NCBI RefSeq assembly: GCF_000785105.2
Contig: NZ_CP018906.1
Coordinates: 248,001 to 312,000 of the forward strand
DNA: 64,000 bases
Origin: Lentilactobacillus curieae
GTDB taxonomy: Bacteria > Bacillota > Bacilli > Lactobacillales > Lactobacillaceae
Reading direction: 5' to 3'
The translations under genes and the position numbers were made by a program. The notes beneath the pieces are model-generated. The model was not told the origin of the DNA, made no database searches, and saw only the letters and a program-made list of their open reading frames with translations. Positions 1 to 7,820 of the stretch are shown one piece after another (the first letter of the stretch is position 1; each line of letters opens with the position of its first letter).

Positions 1-629
1 GCAATCATTGTTCCAATGACCCCGCCAACAATTCCAATCAAAATAAATTTAATGTCACTAGTTGTCAAAATCCCACTAGCAAACCTAACTGTCGTTATGT
101 AAACTTGGTCGATCAAGAAGAAAGTTTGAATACTGGCTAGGTACTCCTCCTTGTTTTTGGCTAACGACAAAAAGTACATTGCCATTAATGGGCCACCAAT
201 TCCAAATAGTCCGTTAAAGAATCCCGAAATAATCATAAAGATTAACGCTACATAAATCGGATACTTGCGACCATTACCTAGTGATTTGAAGAACAAGAAG
301 TAAATCGACAGGCACAATAATAATCCACCTAGCAGCATCTTCAATACTTTTACATCCAAAGCTGATCCCAGTTTTAGTGACAGAAATGCAACCAGACCAT
401 ACACAATAAACGGACCAATTATTCGTTTGACCTTTAACGCCTTACGGTAGTGCCAAGCCATCATTAAATTGGCCACTGACATGATCAAAGATGCAACTCC
501 GGCACTTTGGGGAATTGGCAAGATTGACGGTAAAAAAATCATTAGTACAATTGCCGACCCAAATCCAGTAATTCCTTGAACCAGTGAAGCTAAAACTGCA
601 GGTAATAATACGAGTAGTAACAGTTCCAA
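1..629 (-). CDS. TSUP-family (TauE/SafE) membrane permease, 3' end outside window
   Basis: At least 209 residues are visible and the gene runs off the left edge. It is a polytopic membrane protein with a first helix containing VQGITGFGSA and a repeated half with GLFGIGGPLMAMYF, the glycine-rich helix pattern of the TSUP/TauE-SafE family (DUF81). Members export sulfite, organosulfonates or other small anions, and substrate cannot be read from sequence. I chose the TTG start at 629 because GGAGG lies 7 bases upstream; no ATG in frame fits as well. A TATAAT-like -10 lies at 661-666. The gene stands alone after the repeat that ends the upstream operon. Confidence 0.85.
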   Translation of the reverse strand, partial: MELLLLVLLPAVLASLVQGITGFGSAIVLMIFLPSILPIPQSAGVASLIMSVANLMMAWHYRKALKVKRIIGPFIVYGLVAFLSLKLGSALDVKVLKMLLGGLLLCLSIYFLFFKSLGNGRKYPIYVALIFMIISGFFNGLFGIGGPLMAMYFLSLAKNKEEYLASIQTFFLIDQVYITTVRFASGILTTSDIKFILIGIVGGVIGTMI

Positions 630-699
630 CTAATCGCCTCCAAAAAATCGTTTAATAATAATTATACGCTTTTAAACAATAGTTAAGGTTATAAAAGGG

Positions 700-845
700 G
701 AGCACTACATGAATCTCTGATTCAGTCGTAGTGTCCCGACAAGAACAGTAACTATCTGAAGGAACGAAAAAACGCAGTTATAATTTCAAAAAGAGAAATT
801 ATAACTGCATTTTTTCGATTACCCTAATTTTGTCTCAGTCGCTCA
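700..845. repeat. Dispersed intergenic element, copy A
   Basis: This copy contains a stem-loop (774-787 paired with 795-808) flanked by A-rich and T-rich runs, so it can act as an intrinsic terminator for the cyclase gene that ends at 835. The stem, the adjoining AACTATCTG block and the trailing TTGTCTCAGTC block match copies at 20041-20260 (inverted) and 25905-26046. The trailing block overlaps the last codons and stop of the cyclase gene. Confidence 0.75.
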
Positions 846-1974
846 ACATAACAACTATTTGGTTTCTACCATTTTTCTTGGCTCTGTATAAAGCATGGTC
901 CACACGATCATACACATCTTGATAGCTCTCATCAGTAACTTGAATCGTAGTTATTCCAACCGATAAAGTCGTCGGTTCATCTAAATCAAGCTCAGTTCTT
1001 TGAACTTGTTCCCAGCGGCGTTGAAGTCGAGTAATCAATCCTCTAGAAACTTCCGGACCAATACTGGACATGATTAGTGCAAATTCTTCACCACCTACCC
1101 TAAAGGTTTCGGTTCCTGGCACCAAGTGGGATTCTTCAGTTAACAGTTCTGCAAATTTTCTTAGCAATGTATTCCCCATAGGATGTCCATGTTTATCATT
1201 GACCTTTTTAAAGTGATCGATATCAATTTCCACCAGCACAACAGGAATCTTTTTAAGTCTGTTGAGATTAAAGAATGCTTCTAGCCTTAGATTATATTCA
1301 CTAAAGTTTTTTAGCTTGGTCACCCCATCAGTGGAGGCCCCATAAGCTGCCTTTGCTACATAATCATTTTCACTTGCTAACATATGCAAAACCACACCCA
1401 AAATTAAGCTCAGAACACTAAAGGCTTCCCAAGAATGAATTGCGTGCTTGAACAATCTGATACCAGCAGTATCGTTAGATAACCCCAAGTAAAAAAACAG
1501 TGAAACTAGTTCAATTCCCAGTAAATTTTTAACCAACCGATACCCCGGTCGATTTGTAATATAAAAAATCATCCGTAACGAAATGACCGTTGCTACCAAA
1601 AACAGCCAGAAAATCAAATCTGTAGTTGAACAACCTGTCGAAACAATTCGGCCAATAAAGCCCACTAATACAACGAAAAGACCACCCTTAAAGCCAAGAT
1701 ATAGCGTAACGTAGGTAACCATCAAGACAGTAAAGTTCAAAATCGTTGTATTTTCTTTTGGATCAATTGCGGCAATTTGAAAAACAAACGAAAGGACACT
1801 GAAGTACCCAATACTAACCGTATTGAGCACTCCAAACGTATAGTCGATTTGTGATCTTTTAGTCTCATAGTAACTTAACGTTTTCATCACAATCAGATGA
1901 TAAATCATAACGATTCCAAGCACGATGAAGCAATTCATTGCTACTTGTTCTAGATTGACCAAAAACCAATTCAT
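835..1974 (-). CDS. Membrane-bound GGDEF diguanylate cyclase
   Basis: This 379-residue protein should make c-di-GMP from two GTP. About six transmembrane helices fill residues 10-205, followed by a GGDEF domain at roughly 215-377. The metal-binding IDIDHFKKVND segment, the catalytic signature GGEEF (about 297-301) and the closing ALYRAKKNGRNQ are all intact, so activity is likely. The inhibitory RxxD I-site that usually sits just before GGEEF is not present (the aligned residues read VPGT), suggesting no product inhibition at that site. The ATG at 1974 has AGAGG about 9 bases upstream. It is the last gene of the EAL/PgaD-like/GT2 operon, 34 bases after the synthase, so its product probably controls that synthase. 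Confidence 0.92.
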   Translation of the reverse strand: MNWFLVNLEQVAMNCFIVLGIVMIYHLIVMKTLSYYETKRSQIDYTFGVLNTVSIGYFSVLSFVFQIAAIDPKENTTILNFTVLMVTYVTLYLGFKGGLFVVLVGFIGRIVSTGCSTTDLIFWLFLVATVISLRMIFYITNRPGYRLVKNLLGIELVSLFFYLGLSNDTAGIRLFKHAIHSWEAFSVLSLILGVVLHMLASENDYVAKAAYGASTDGVTKLKNFSEYNLRLEAFFNLNRLKKIPVVLVEIDIDHFKKVNDKHGHPMGNTLLRKFAELLTEESHLVPGTETFRVGGEEFALIMSSIGPEVSRGLITRLQRRWEQVQRTELDLDEPTTLSVGITTIQVTDESYQDVYDRVDHALYRAKKNGRNQIVVMLSD

Positions 1975-2008
1975 GAAAAAAACCTCTTTTCAAAAATCCA
2001 ATCAGTCG

Positions 2009-3296
2009 TTAACCGGTCGTTTTGGCTTGCTCTCTCTTAGGGCTCTTCCAGGTACCGCTTCCCCGTCCCAAAATAGTTTTGACGGCTCCAACAAATGTCC
2101 AAACAATCGTTAACGGATTAATAATCCAATAAAACATCATGTATAAAGGCGCAAAAATCCAATATTTTAATTTAGCACCATGAAAATCTAATATCAGTGC
2201 AGTTAACAACTGGACGCTTCCAGCAATCACTTCACTAGTAATCATCAAAAATGAATAGCCAACGTACTTAATCGCAGCATCATAATTACCAGTAATCAAT
2301 AGACCAGCCATTAGGGCGATAAAAATAACCGTTGAAACTACGTAAAAGAACGACCAGATTATAGACAGAGTAGAGTCTAAAAACATCGTGAACTGATACT
2401 TGTTCTTAAGCGGGTGTTTTAGAAAGGCCATAATGTTGGTTAACCAAACTTCAGTTCCACCTTTAGCCCAGCGACTCCGCTGCCTAAACAACTCTTTTAA
2501 CCTTTCTGGAACAGTCATATGGAACTTAATCTCTGGCGCAAATGTCGGTACAGTCCCCTTTAGGTGTTGATCCCAAGCAATGCTAATATCTTCGGTTGCC
2601 CGATCTTGTCTGAAGCCGCCAACTTCAAATAATGCTTCTTTTTTATACATAGTATTTGCACCACTATAAGCATACATAGAATTGTTGATTGCACTTTGAC
2701 TACGCTTAATAATCCCAACGATACTTGAAAACTCAACGGTTTGAGATTTTCCTAGAATTGAACTGCGGTTTTCGACATCCATATTAGCCGTAACTGCAGC
2801 AGTATTGATATTTTCTTCATTGGTAAAGTAACTCATGTATTTTTTCAAGGCATCAGGCTCTGGAAGGGTATCTGCATCATTACTTAGAATATAGTCCCCC
2901 TTAGCAAAGAACATTCCAATATTAAATGCATGTGCCTTTCCCTTGTTATCCTCTACCCTGATTACCCTTAGCTTAGGGAATTCAGCTTGGAGCTGACTTA
3001 AAATTCGGGGCGTATCATCAGAAGAGCCATCGTCCATCACCAACACTTCGTAATTTTGATAATTGATTTCAGTGAATAAGTACTTTATAGTTTTTTCAAT
3101 TAAAATTTCTTCATTATGAGCTGGAATCATGATGGTGATCATTGGCGCATCTTTTGTAGAATCTTCATTAACAATTTTCGGTTCTTTAATAAAGATTCGG
3201 TACATAATCGCACCCCAGAACCAGAAGAATGCTCCCATAATCGGATAAAGGGAAAGTAAAAAAAATCACCCACTGCAGTAAACCCATGTGCATCAT
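2009..3296 (-). CDS. PgaC-like family 2 glycosyltransferase with an N-terminal homopolymer frameshift
   Basis: This is a processive polysaccharide synthase resembling PgaC/IcaA. The GT2 motifs are visible: DDGSSDDTP, NDADT, TED and QRSRW, followed by three or four C-terminal membrane helices. The uninterrupted frame begins only at 3238 (409 residues) with no ribosome binding site. A good AAGGAG sits 8 bases before ATG 3296, and that frame (MMHMGLLQWVIFF) runs into a T8 tract (3258-3265, A8 on the plus strand). With seven Ts the two frames join into a normal first membrane helix (LLQWVIFLLSLYPIMGAFF) and a 428-residue protein. It may be a phase-variable tract, a site of slippage, or a sequencing error. 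The partner PgaD-like gene ends 2 bases upstream of the start. Confidence 0.85.
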
Positions 3297-3298
3297 AA

Positions 3299-3784
3299 TT
3301 ACTTCTCCTTGTCTTCTTTAATCAAATTCTGTAACTTACCATCTTCAATATTCAACTCTTTAGGAACAACAAAAGTTCTAACGTTTTCACGAAATTCTTC
3401 ATCCCCGTATTTGGAAGTAGCAAATTCATTTAACTTATTAATCACCACTTGCCGTTCAATTGGATTAAAGTTTGGCCACTTATCCAAATAGTGCCGGCTT
3501 CGTTCATGTTGAATAATGGCCATTGAAATTGAAAAGGCGCCAATAACCACAAAGGTAAATATCAAAATAATCAATAAAAATTCACCAAAAATGACCAAGT
3601 CCTTGAAATCAACGTAAATTCCAAAAATTTTCAGGCCATGGCGTTTAAGAATCATCCCAAGGATTAGCATCGGAATAAGTACAGTTATCCAGCCAAACAA
3701 TGCAATCAAAGACTCTTTAACTTTTATAACTAAGTTTCCTTTTGAAAAGAAGTCATCCTCGTAATTCTGGTTTTTATTACTCAA
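3299..3784 (-). CDS. PgaD-like two-helix membrane partner of the polysaccharide synthase
   Basis: The protein has 161 residues with two hydrophobic segments at about 27-47 and 68-92 and a hydrophilic C-terminal half. I do not recognise a sequence signature. Size, topology and position immediately before a PgaC-like synthase match PgaD, the small subunit which in E. coli forms the c-di-GMP-responsive complex with PgaC. Its stop codon lies 2 bases before the synthase ATG and it starts 4 bases after the EAL-like gene, so translation is probably coupled across all three. The assignment is by context and architecture, and an unrelated accessory membrane protein remains possible. Confidence 0.6.
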   Translation of the reverse strand: MSNKNQNYEDDFFSKGNLVIKVKESLIALFGWITVLIPMLILGMILKRHGLKIFGIYVDFKDLVIFGEFLLIILIFTFVVIGAFSISMAIIQHERSRHYLDKWPNFNPIERQVVINKLNEFATSKYGDEEFRENVRTFVVPKELNIEDGKLQNLIKEDKEK

Positions 3785-3788
3785 CTAA

Positions 3789-4583
3789 TTACCCCATCTT
3801 CTTTAATTCTGCAGTTTCACCAACATACCATCCTTGAACATAGTTGATTCCAAGGTAGCGAGCCAGGATATGATCAGAGTTAGTTTCAACTCTTGAAAGT
3901 ACTAGTTTGATTCCGTGACTTTGAGCAAAAATCAGCCAAGCACCCAAGTTCATATCAAGCCAATCACTTTCATCGGTCTTGCGATACTCATCCATAGAAC
4001 ACTTTAAATAATCAATTGACTCAGCCACCTCACTTAGCTTCCTTAAATTTTTAGCATGACTGCCAACTGAATCAAGACAAATTTTTGCACCTAATGATCG
4101 GGCATAATTCATTCGTTTAATTAACAAAGATGACTTCCAGTTATTTAAATCTGCAAAACTGATTTCAATCGCTAGTTGATGACTAGTAGTTTGACTTATT
4201 AGACTCTTGATAAACGGTTCAAAACTAGCATTCATTAATTGCTCTGCTGATAGATTGATTGAAATATTCTGTCCAGCAGGAATTTCTTGAATTGCGACTT
4301 TAAAAAGGCTCAAAAATTGGTTCAAAGTTAAGTAGTTCGGTCGGTCGGGCACGACCCATTCACCAGTCTGATTCAATTTTCGAAGTAGTAACTCATACCC
4401 TAAAATATGTGAGTTAATGTCAAATTGCGGCTGACCAAAGAACTTTAAGTTGCCTTCGGGTCCGCCTTTGCGGTGGCGATCATAACTCAAAGAGTAAATA
4501 GTATATATAATAGTTAACGCCATTAACGCAACTATTATTGTCGTGGCCACTACCGCCAAGTGATCAATCAAATTAGTAAACAT
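3789..4583 (-). CDS. EAL-like domain protein, probably catalytically impaired
   Basis: This 264-residue protein has one N-terminal membrane helix (about 10-31) and then an EAL-type domain. The EAL signature reads GYELLLR, and the expected Asn (NISINLS), Lys (IDYLKCS), Glu (SRVET) and Gln (VQGW) positions are kept. Two key positions are not: the second acidic residue of the ExTE motif is Phe (IEISF), and the DDFG metal motif reads LDSVGS, losing one Asp. Known EAL phosphodiesterases need both metal-binding Asp residues, so this is more likely a c-di-GMP sensor or a weak enzyme than a full phosphodiesterase. It is first in the operon, behind a clear promoter at 4632-4661. Confidence 0.85.
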   Translation of the reverse strand: MFTNLIDHLAVVATTIIVALMALTIIYTIYSLSYDRHRKGGPEGNLKFFGQPQFDINSHILGYELLLRKLNQTGEWVVPDRPNYLTLNQFLSLFKVAIQEIPAGQNISINLSAEQLMNASFEPFIKSLISQTTSHQLAIEISFADLNNWKSSLLIKRMNYARSLGAKICLDSVGSHAKNLRKLSEVAESIDYLKCSMDEYRKTDESDWLDMNLGAWLIFAQSHGIKLVLSRVETNSDHILARYLGINYVQGWYVGETAELKKMG

Positions 4584-4631
4584 TTTTAAGCCTCATCTCA
4601 GTTTAATTCACAACAATAAAAACTAAGAGTC

Positions 4632-4661
4632 ATTATACATACGGCTTTTGTAATAAGTCAA
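4632..4661 (-). promoter_or_regulatory. Sigma-A promoter of the c-di-GMP/polysaccharide operon
   Basis: On the minus strand TTGACT (4656-4661) is separated by 18 bases from a perfect TATAAT (4632-4637). Transcription would start near 4625 and give a leader of about 40 bases before the EAL-like gene. Confidence 0.8.
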
Positions 4662-4670
4662 CACTACTTT

Positions 4671-4712
4671 TTAGATAATGCACAACCTAACAAGAGAATG
4701 TGCATTATCTAA
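4671..4712. promoter_or_regulatory. 14-bp perfect inverted repeat next to the operon promoter
   Basis: TTAGATAATGCACA at 4671-4684 is perfectly inverted at 4699-4712 around a 14-base loop. It ends 10 bases upstream of the -35 box of the polysaccharide operon. The sequence following it is A-rich rather than T-rich on the plus strand, so it is a poor terminator there. An operator for a dimeric regulator is the more likely reading. Confidence 0.55.
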
Positions 4713-4741
4713 AAAAGCCCGGCAAATTGCCGAGCTTTCAA
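4711..4741 (-). terminator. Terminator of the acetoin reductase gene
   Basis: Reading the minus strand, the hairpin AGCTCGGCAA/TTGCCGGGCT (4716-4736) is followed by six Ts, directly after the dehydrogenase stop codon. Confidence 0.8.
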
Positions 4742-4752
4742 CGTTTATTAAA

Positions 4753-5529
4753 TTAAAGCAATCCGCCGCCATCAACAGCATATGCTTGTCCTGTAATGAA
4801 ATCTGCCTTTTCACTAGCAAGAAAGGAAACCATATTTGCAATATCATTTGGTTCAACCGTTCTTCCCAGAGGAATGGTGTCAACAAAGTCTGCCTTGTTC
4901 TGTCCCAGAGGCTTACCATTGATATCAGCCATTTTGGCATCAATTTCATCCCACATACCAGTTGTGCCAACTACTCCTGGAGCGTAGGCGTTAACGGTAA
5001 TGTGATCATGAGCTAATTCGTTAGCAGATGATTGGGTAAGACTAATTACAGCGGCTTTAGTTGCTGAATAGGTTGCCCAGACTGGAAAAGCTCGCATTCC
5101 TGCAATTGAGGATGCGTTAATAATTTTTCCGGCAACACCAAGTTGCTTGAACTTTTTAGCAGCAGCTTGAATTCCGTACAGAACACCAAAAACGTTAATC
5201 TTGAAGCTAAGTTCCAAATCAGCTTGCTTAATTTCTTCTACCTTATCAACCTTGGCAATTCCTGCGTTATTGACCATTACATCAAACCCGCCTAGTTCAT
5301 TGCTAACTTGATCAACTGCGTTTGTAAACGCTGCTTGGTCAGTAACGTCCAGCGCAACGAACGTTGCTTTTTGGCCAGCACCCTCAACCTCTTTGATTAC
5401 ACTTGCAGCAGTATCTTTTTGACCTGGTAAATCTGCGATTGCAATATCAAAACCATCTTTAGATAGATGACGAGCAATCTCTGCCCCAATTCCTTGAGCT
5501 CCACCAGTAATCATCGCAACTTTTGCCAT
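4753..5529 (-). CDS. SDR-family acetoin (diacetyl) reductase
   Basis: This 258-residue short-chain dehydrogenase has the cofactor motif TGGAQGIG (residues 8-15), NNAG, a catalytic Ser in NASSIAG, and YSATK with the Tyr and Lys of the active site. It ends in the typical AYAVDGGGLL. Overall it resembles (S)-acetoin-forming diacetyl reductases (ButA/BudC type) that interconvert diacetyl, acetoin and 2,3-butanediol with NADH. The start is ATG 5529, with AGGAGG 9 bases upstream; the longer frame to 5589 lacks a ribosome binding site. A second member of the family lies at 36372. It is monocistronic, ending at a strong terminator. The exact substrate is inferred. Confidence 0.85.
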   Translation of the reverse strand: MAKVAMITGGAQGIGAEIARHLSKDGFDIAIADLPGQKDTAASVIKEVEGAGQKATFVALDVTDQAAFTNAVDQVSNELGGFDVMVNNAGIAKVDKVEEIKQADLELSFKINVFGVLYGIQAAAKKFKQLGVAGKIINASSIAGMRAFPVWATYSATKAAVISLTQSSANELAHDHITVNAYAPGVVGTTGMWDEIDAKMADINGKPLGQNKADFVDTIPLGRTVEPNDIANMVSFLASEKADFITGQAYAVDGGGLL

Positions 5530-5837
5530 TGTAAAATTCCTCCTGAATTTTGATAACGTAATTTTATTCTCTTGTGCACAACTTATCAAGAAAAATGTAG
5601 TGTAATTTTGCCACTTGTCTGTAATCTACCTGCCACAAACATTGTCAAAAATTACATTGTGGACGACACATTTAGTTTACATTTCCTACCAAAATCCAAC
5701 CACCGCAGCCTCTGGAACAATATTTCAGTCACTATATTTTAGTTATCAGATTACAATGTGGCCGTAATTGTTCTGACACCTTAAGCAGTTATGATAAATC
5801 CCGTTCCAAATTAAAAATAAATCAATGAGGTGTTCTT

Positions 5838-6455
5838 TTGAAGTTTCATAAAGGATTTTTAGCATTAGCATTTGCCGGCGCAATTTTTGGCGGTACAGCC
5901 GTATCAGCCAGCGCTGACACTTATAACCAAGCAAATAGCCAACCTACCTACAGCACCAACTATAACTATTACCAACCTACTAGTTATGGTTACTCATATG
6001 ATCAGGCTAACAATGGTAGTCAAGCATACAATGGTCAAACAACCAATACAACCACTGCTACTAGCAGCACACCTACCAGTGACAAGGCACAGTCAGTTGT
6101 CGACCTTGCCAAAAAGCTTGCTGGTCAAAACATCCCTTACGTTTGGGGTGGCGAATCACTTAGTGGAATGGACTGTTCAGGATTAACTGACTATGTGTTC
6201 CAAAAAGCTGCTAACATCAGCTTAGGTCATTACACAGTTACCCAAGAAAGCAAGGTAACTACTGAATCTGTTGCTAACGCTAAGCCCGGCGACCTTCTAT
6301 TCTGGGGTGGCCATGGATCAACTCATCACGTAGCAATCTACATTGGTAATAACCAATATGTTGCTGCTCCTCAACCAGGACAAAACGTTGATATCGAAAC
6401 CATCAACAGCGCATTCATGCCTAGCTTTGCCGGACACGTAAACGGCTTAGCCTAG
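5838..6455 (+). CDS. Secreted NlpC/P60 peptidoglycan endopeptidase
   Basis: This 205-residue protein has a signal peptide (residues 1-26, ending VSASA). A linker of about 55 residues rich in Gln, Asn, Tyr and Thr follows, then a C-terminal NlpC/P60 domain (about 85-205). The nucleophile is Cys113 in GMDCSGL and the catalytic His lies in THHVAIYIG. Such enzymes cut gamma-D-glutamyl-meso-diamino acid bonds in wall peptides. It starts with TTG at 5838, with GAGGTG 6 bases upstream. The low-complexity linker may be a wall spacer. It is a single gene with its own terminator at 6481-6522. Confidence 0.9.
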   Translation: MKFHKGFLALAFAGAIFGGTAVSASADTYNQANSQPTYSTNYNYYQPTSYGYSYDQANNGSQAYNGQTTNTTTATSSTPTSDKAQSVVDLAKKLAGQNIPYVWGGESLSGMDCSGLTDYVFQKAANISLGHYTVTQESKVTTESVANAKPGDLLFWGGHGSTHHVAIYIGNNQYVAAPQPGQNVDIETINSAFMPSFAGHVNGLA

Positions 6456-6480
6456 ACCACATTCACAATTACTAACACAA

Positions 6481-6524
6481 TCCCACCAGTCAAAGTTCCC
6501 CCGCTTTGGCTGGTGGGGTTTTGT
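6481..6524 (+). terminator. Terminator after the NlpC/P60 gene
   Basis: CCCACCAG/CAAAG pairs with CTTTG/CTGGTGGG and is followed by GGTTTTG, 27 bases after the stop codon. Confidence 0.75.
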
Positions 6525-6596
6525 ATAAGCGAAATTTACCCCGAAAATTTCAAAATTAGTTATAATCCTACTATATTATTTTAGGGGGAATTAACT

Positions 6597-6995
6597 ATGA
6601 CACAACAACTAGGAACCCATGATTTAGGAACTTACGAATATGTATCTAATGCCTACAATGACAACATGCGTATTCCTGAATACAAACTGCCTGCATCGCT
6701 AGCAGATGGTGAACAGACAGTTTTTGATACTGACGTAATTAAAATGATCATAGATGTTAAAGCGCAGCGAGTTGTTAAGGTAACAATCATCACCCCAGAA
6801 CCCACTTCATCAACATATATGCAGGTATTTGAAGGATTTGAATTTGGATTAGATGCACTGGGAACTTGGATCAACACTTATCACCGTTCAACATCCACCC
6901 ATGGTAAGGCAGCCGACGTGGTAAACGGGATTCTAGCTAGTTATGACACAACTGCAGATAATGTTCTTACTGTGAGCCTAACTCGAGCCAACTAA
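6597..6995 (+). CDS. Hypothetical protein, 132 residues
   Basis: I do not recognise this protein. It has no signal peptide or membrane helix, is acidic, and is rich in Thr, Val and Asp, which suggests a small cytoplasmic protein of mixed strand and helix. Its start is well supported: AGGGGGA lies 8 bases before ATG 6597, and a TATAAT lies 40 bases upstream. It is transcribed in the same direction as the P60 gene before it but is separated by a terminator, and a 66-base gap leads to the DUF1516 gene. Confidence 0.75.
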   Translation: MTQQLGTHDLGTYEYVSNAYNDNMRIPEYKLPASLADGEQTVFDTDVIKMIIDVKAQRVVKVTIITPEPTSSTYMQVFEGFEFGLDALGTWINTYHRSTSTHGKAADVVNGILASYDTTADNVLTVSLTRAN

Positions 6996-7019
6996 ATTCA
7001 CTTATCCATTTTAAACATG

Positions 7020-7064
7020 TAGGGGTATCATTATAGTTAACAAACTATTGGAGGTACCCCTATG
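7020..7064 (+). promoter_or_regulatory. Start-codon-spanning RNA hairpin of the DUF1516 gene
   Basis: TAGGGGTA (7020-7027) pairs with TACCCCTA (7055-7062), and inside it ATAGTT (7033-7038) pairs with AACTAT (7043-7048). The Shine-Dalgarno GGAGG (7050-7054) lies in the internal loop and the A of the ATG is in the outer stem, so folding would hinder initiation. Confidence 0.5.
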
Positions 7065-7415
7065 TTTTGGTTATGGATTCACTTAATTGCTTGGATTGTC
7101 TTGGCAGTAATTGTAATTATTGCCCTTTCCTCAAAAAATAACAATATTTTCCCACTGGCAATGACTGCGCGGGTAATATATCTTGTCGCAATAATTAGTG
7201 GAGTAGTTCTCTTACTGAATGCGTGGAAGTACGCCCCACTATTGGCCTCAGTAAAAGCAGTTCTCGGAATCGGTCTGCTTGGATTGATTGAGATTGCATT
7301 CGCCAAAAAGCAAACTAGTAAATTGTCAAAACCGCTGTTGTTTTCAACAATTGGTTGCTGCATTTTATTAGGATTTTTTGGTCTTTGGTTGTCTCAAGGA
7401 AGACCGTTTCTGTAG
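7062..7415 (+). CDS. DUF1516 (YisL-like) membrane protein
   Basis: This 117-residue protein has four membrane helices (about 3-23, 35-53, 60-81, 92-110). It begins MFWLWIHLIAW and ends WLSQGRPFL, as in the DUF1516/YisL (UPF0344) family. No function is known to me for the family. The start codon lies within a potential RNA hairpin (7020-7064). Four bases separate its stop codon from the first possible start of the YafQ-like toxin gene, so the two are probably cotranscribed. Confidence 0.85.
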   Translation: MFWLWIHLIAWIVLAVIVIIALSSKNNNIFPLAMTARVIYLVAIISGVVLLLNAWKYAPLLASVKAVLGIGLLGLIEIAFAKKQTSKLSKPLLFSTIGCCILLGFFGLWLSQGRPFL

Positions 7416-7425
7416 GTGATTGGCA

Positions 7426-7689
7426 ATGTACACAGTAAAATACCAATCACGCTTTAAAAAGCATCTGCAAAATCTGCTGCGGGCTCAACGCTTTAGTAAA
7501 AAAGATTTTAAAGCAATTGAAGAGTTAATCGTTAACGGAACTCCAATTCCTGAAAAATATGATGATCACGTAATTAAAAGCCATAAACCTAGAAGAGCAT
7601 TATTTATCAAAGGCAGCTGGCTATTAATATATGAATATCACGATGATCAAGTAACTTTTTTAGATGTTGGTCGTCACGGAGAAATTTAA
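7426..7689 (+). CDS. YafQ/RelE-superfamily toxin-like protein, no antitoxin partner
   Basis: This 87-residue protein resembles the YafQ branch of the RelE/ParE toxins: YQSRFKKHLQN at the start, PEKYDDH, GSWLLIYEY and RHGEI at the end. The His in DDH, the Trp in SWLLIY and the last His match E. coli YafQ His50, Trp68 and His87 as I recall them. The positions of catalytic His63 and Asp67 read Phe and Ser here, so mRNA cleavage may be lost. No DinJ-like antitoxin gene is adjacent; upstream is DUF1516 and downstream a terminator. The start is ATG 7426, with AGGTG 8 bases upstream; TTG 7420 is an alternative. Confidence 0.75.
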   Translation: MYTVKYQSRFKKHLQNLLRAQRFSKKDFKAIEELIVNGTPIPEKYDDHVIKSHKPRRALFIKGSWLLIYEYHDDQVTFLDVGRHGEI

Positions 7690-7737
7690 ATCCAGTTGTG
7701 ATATTTTCAAATCTGGAAATATCATGACTGGATTTTT
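7690..7737 (+). terminator. Terminator after the toxin-like gene
   Basis: AATCCAGT/TGATATTT pairs with AAATATCA/ACTGGATT and is followed by a T-run, immediately after the stop codon. Confidence 0.85.
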
Positions 7738-7820
7738 TGCACCCAAAACTGCACACCCCCATTCACAACCACCCTGTTATAATTGACCCATGAATTACAT
7801 TTTTAGAATAGGAGCATTCA

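Noticed and set aside
3238-3240. ATG 3238 as the true start of the polysaccharide synthase
   Set aside because: No ribosome binding site precedes it and it would remove the first membrane helix. ATG 3296 has a perfect site, implying a frameshift instead.
5572-5581. TTGTGCACAA palindrome as a Rex site before the acetoin reductase
   Set aside because: Rex sites need TTGTGAA-N4-TTCACAA. Only the outer bases fit, and it lies far from a recognisable promoter.
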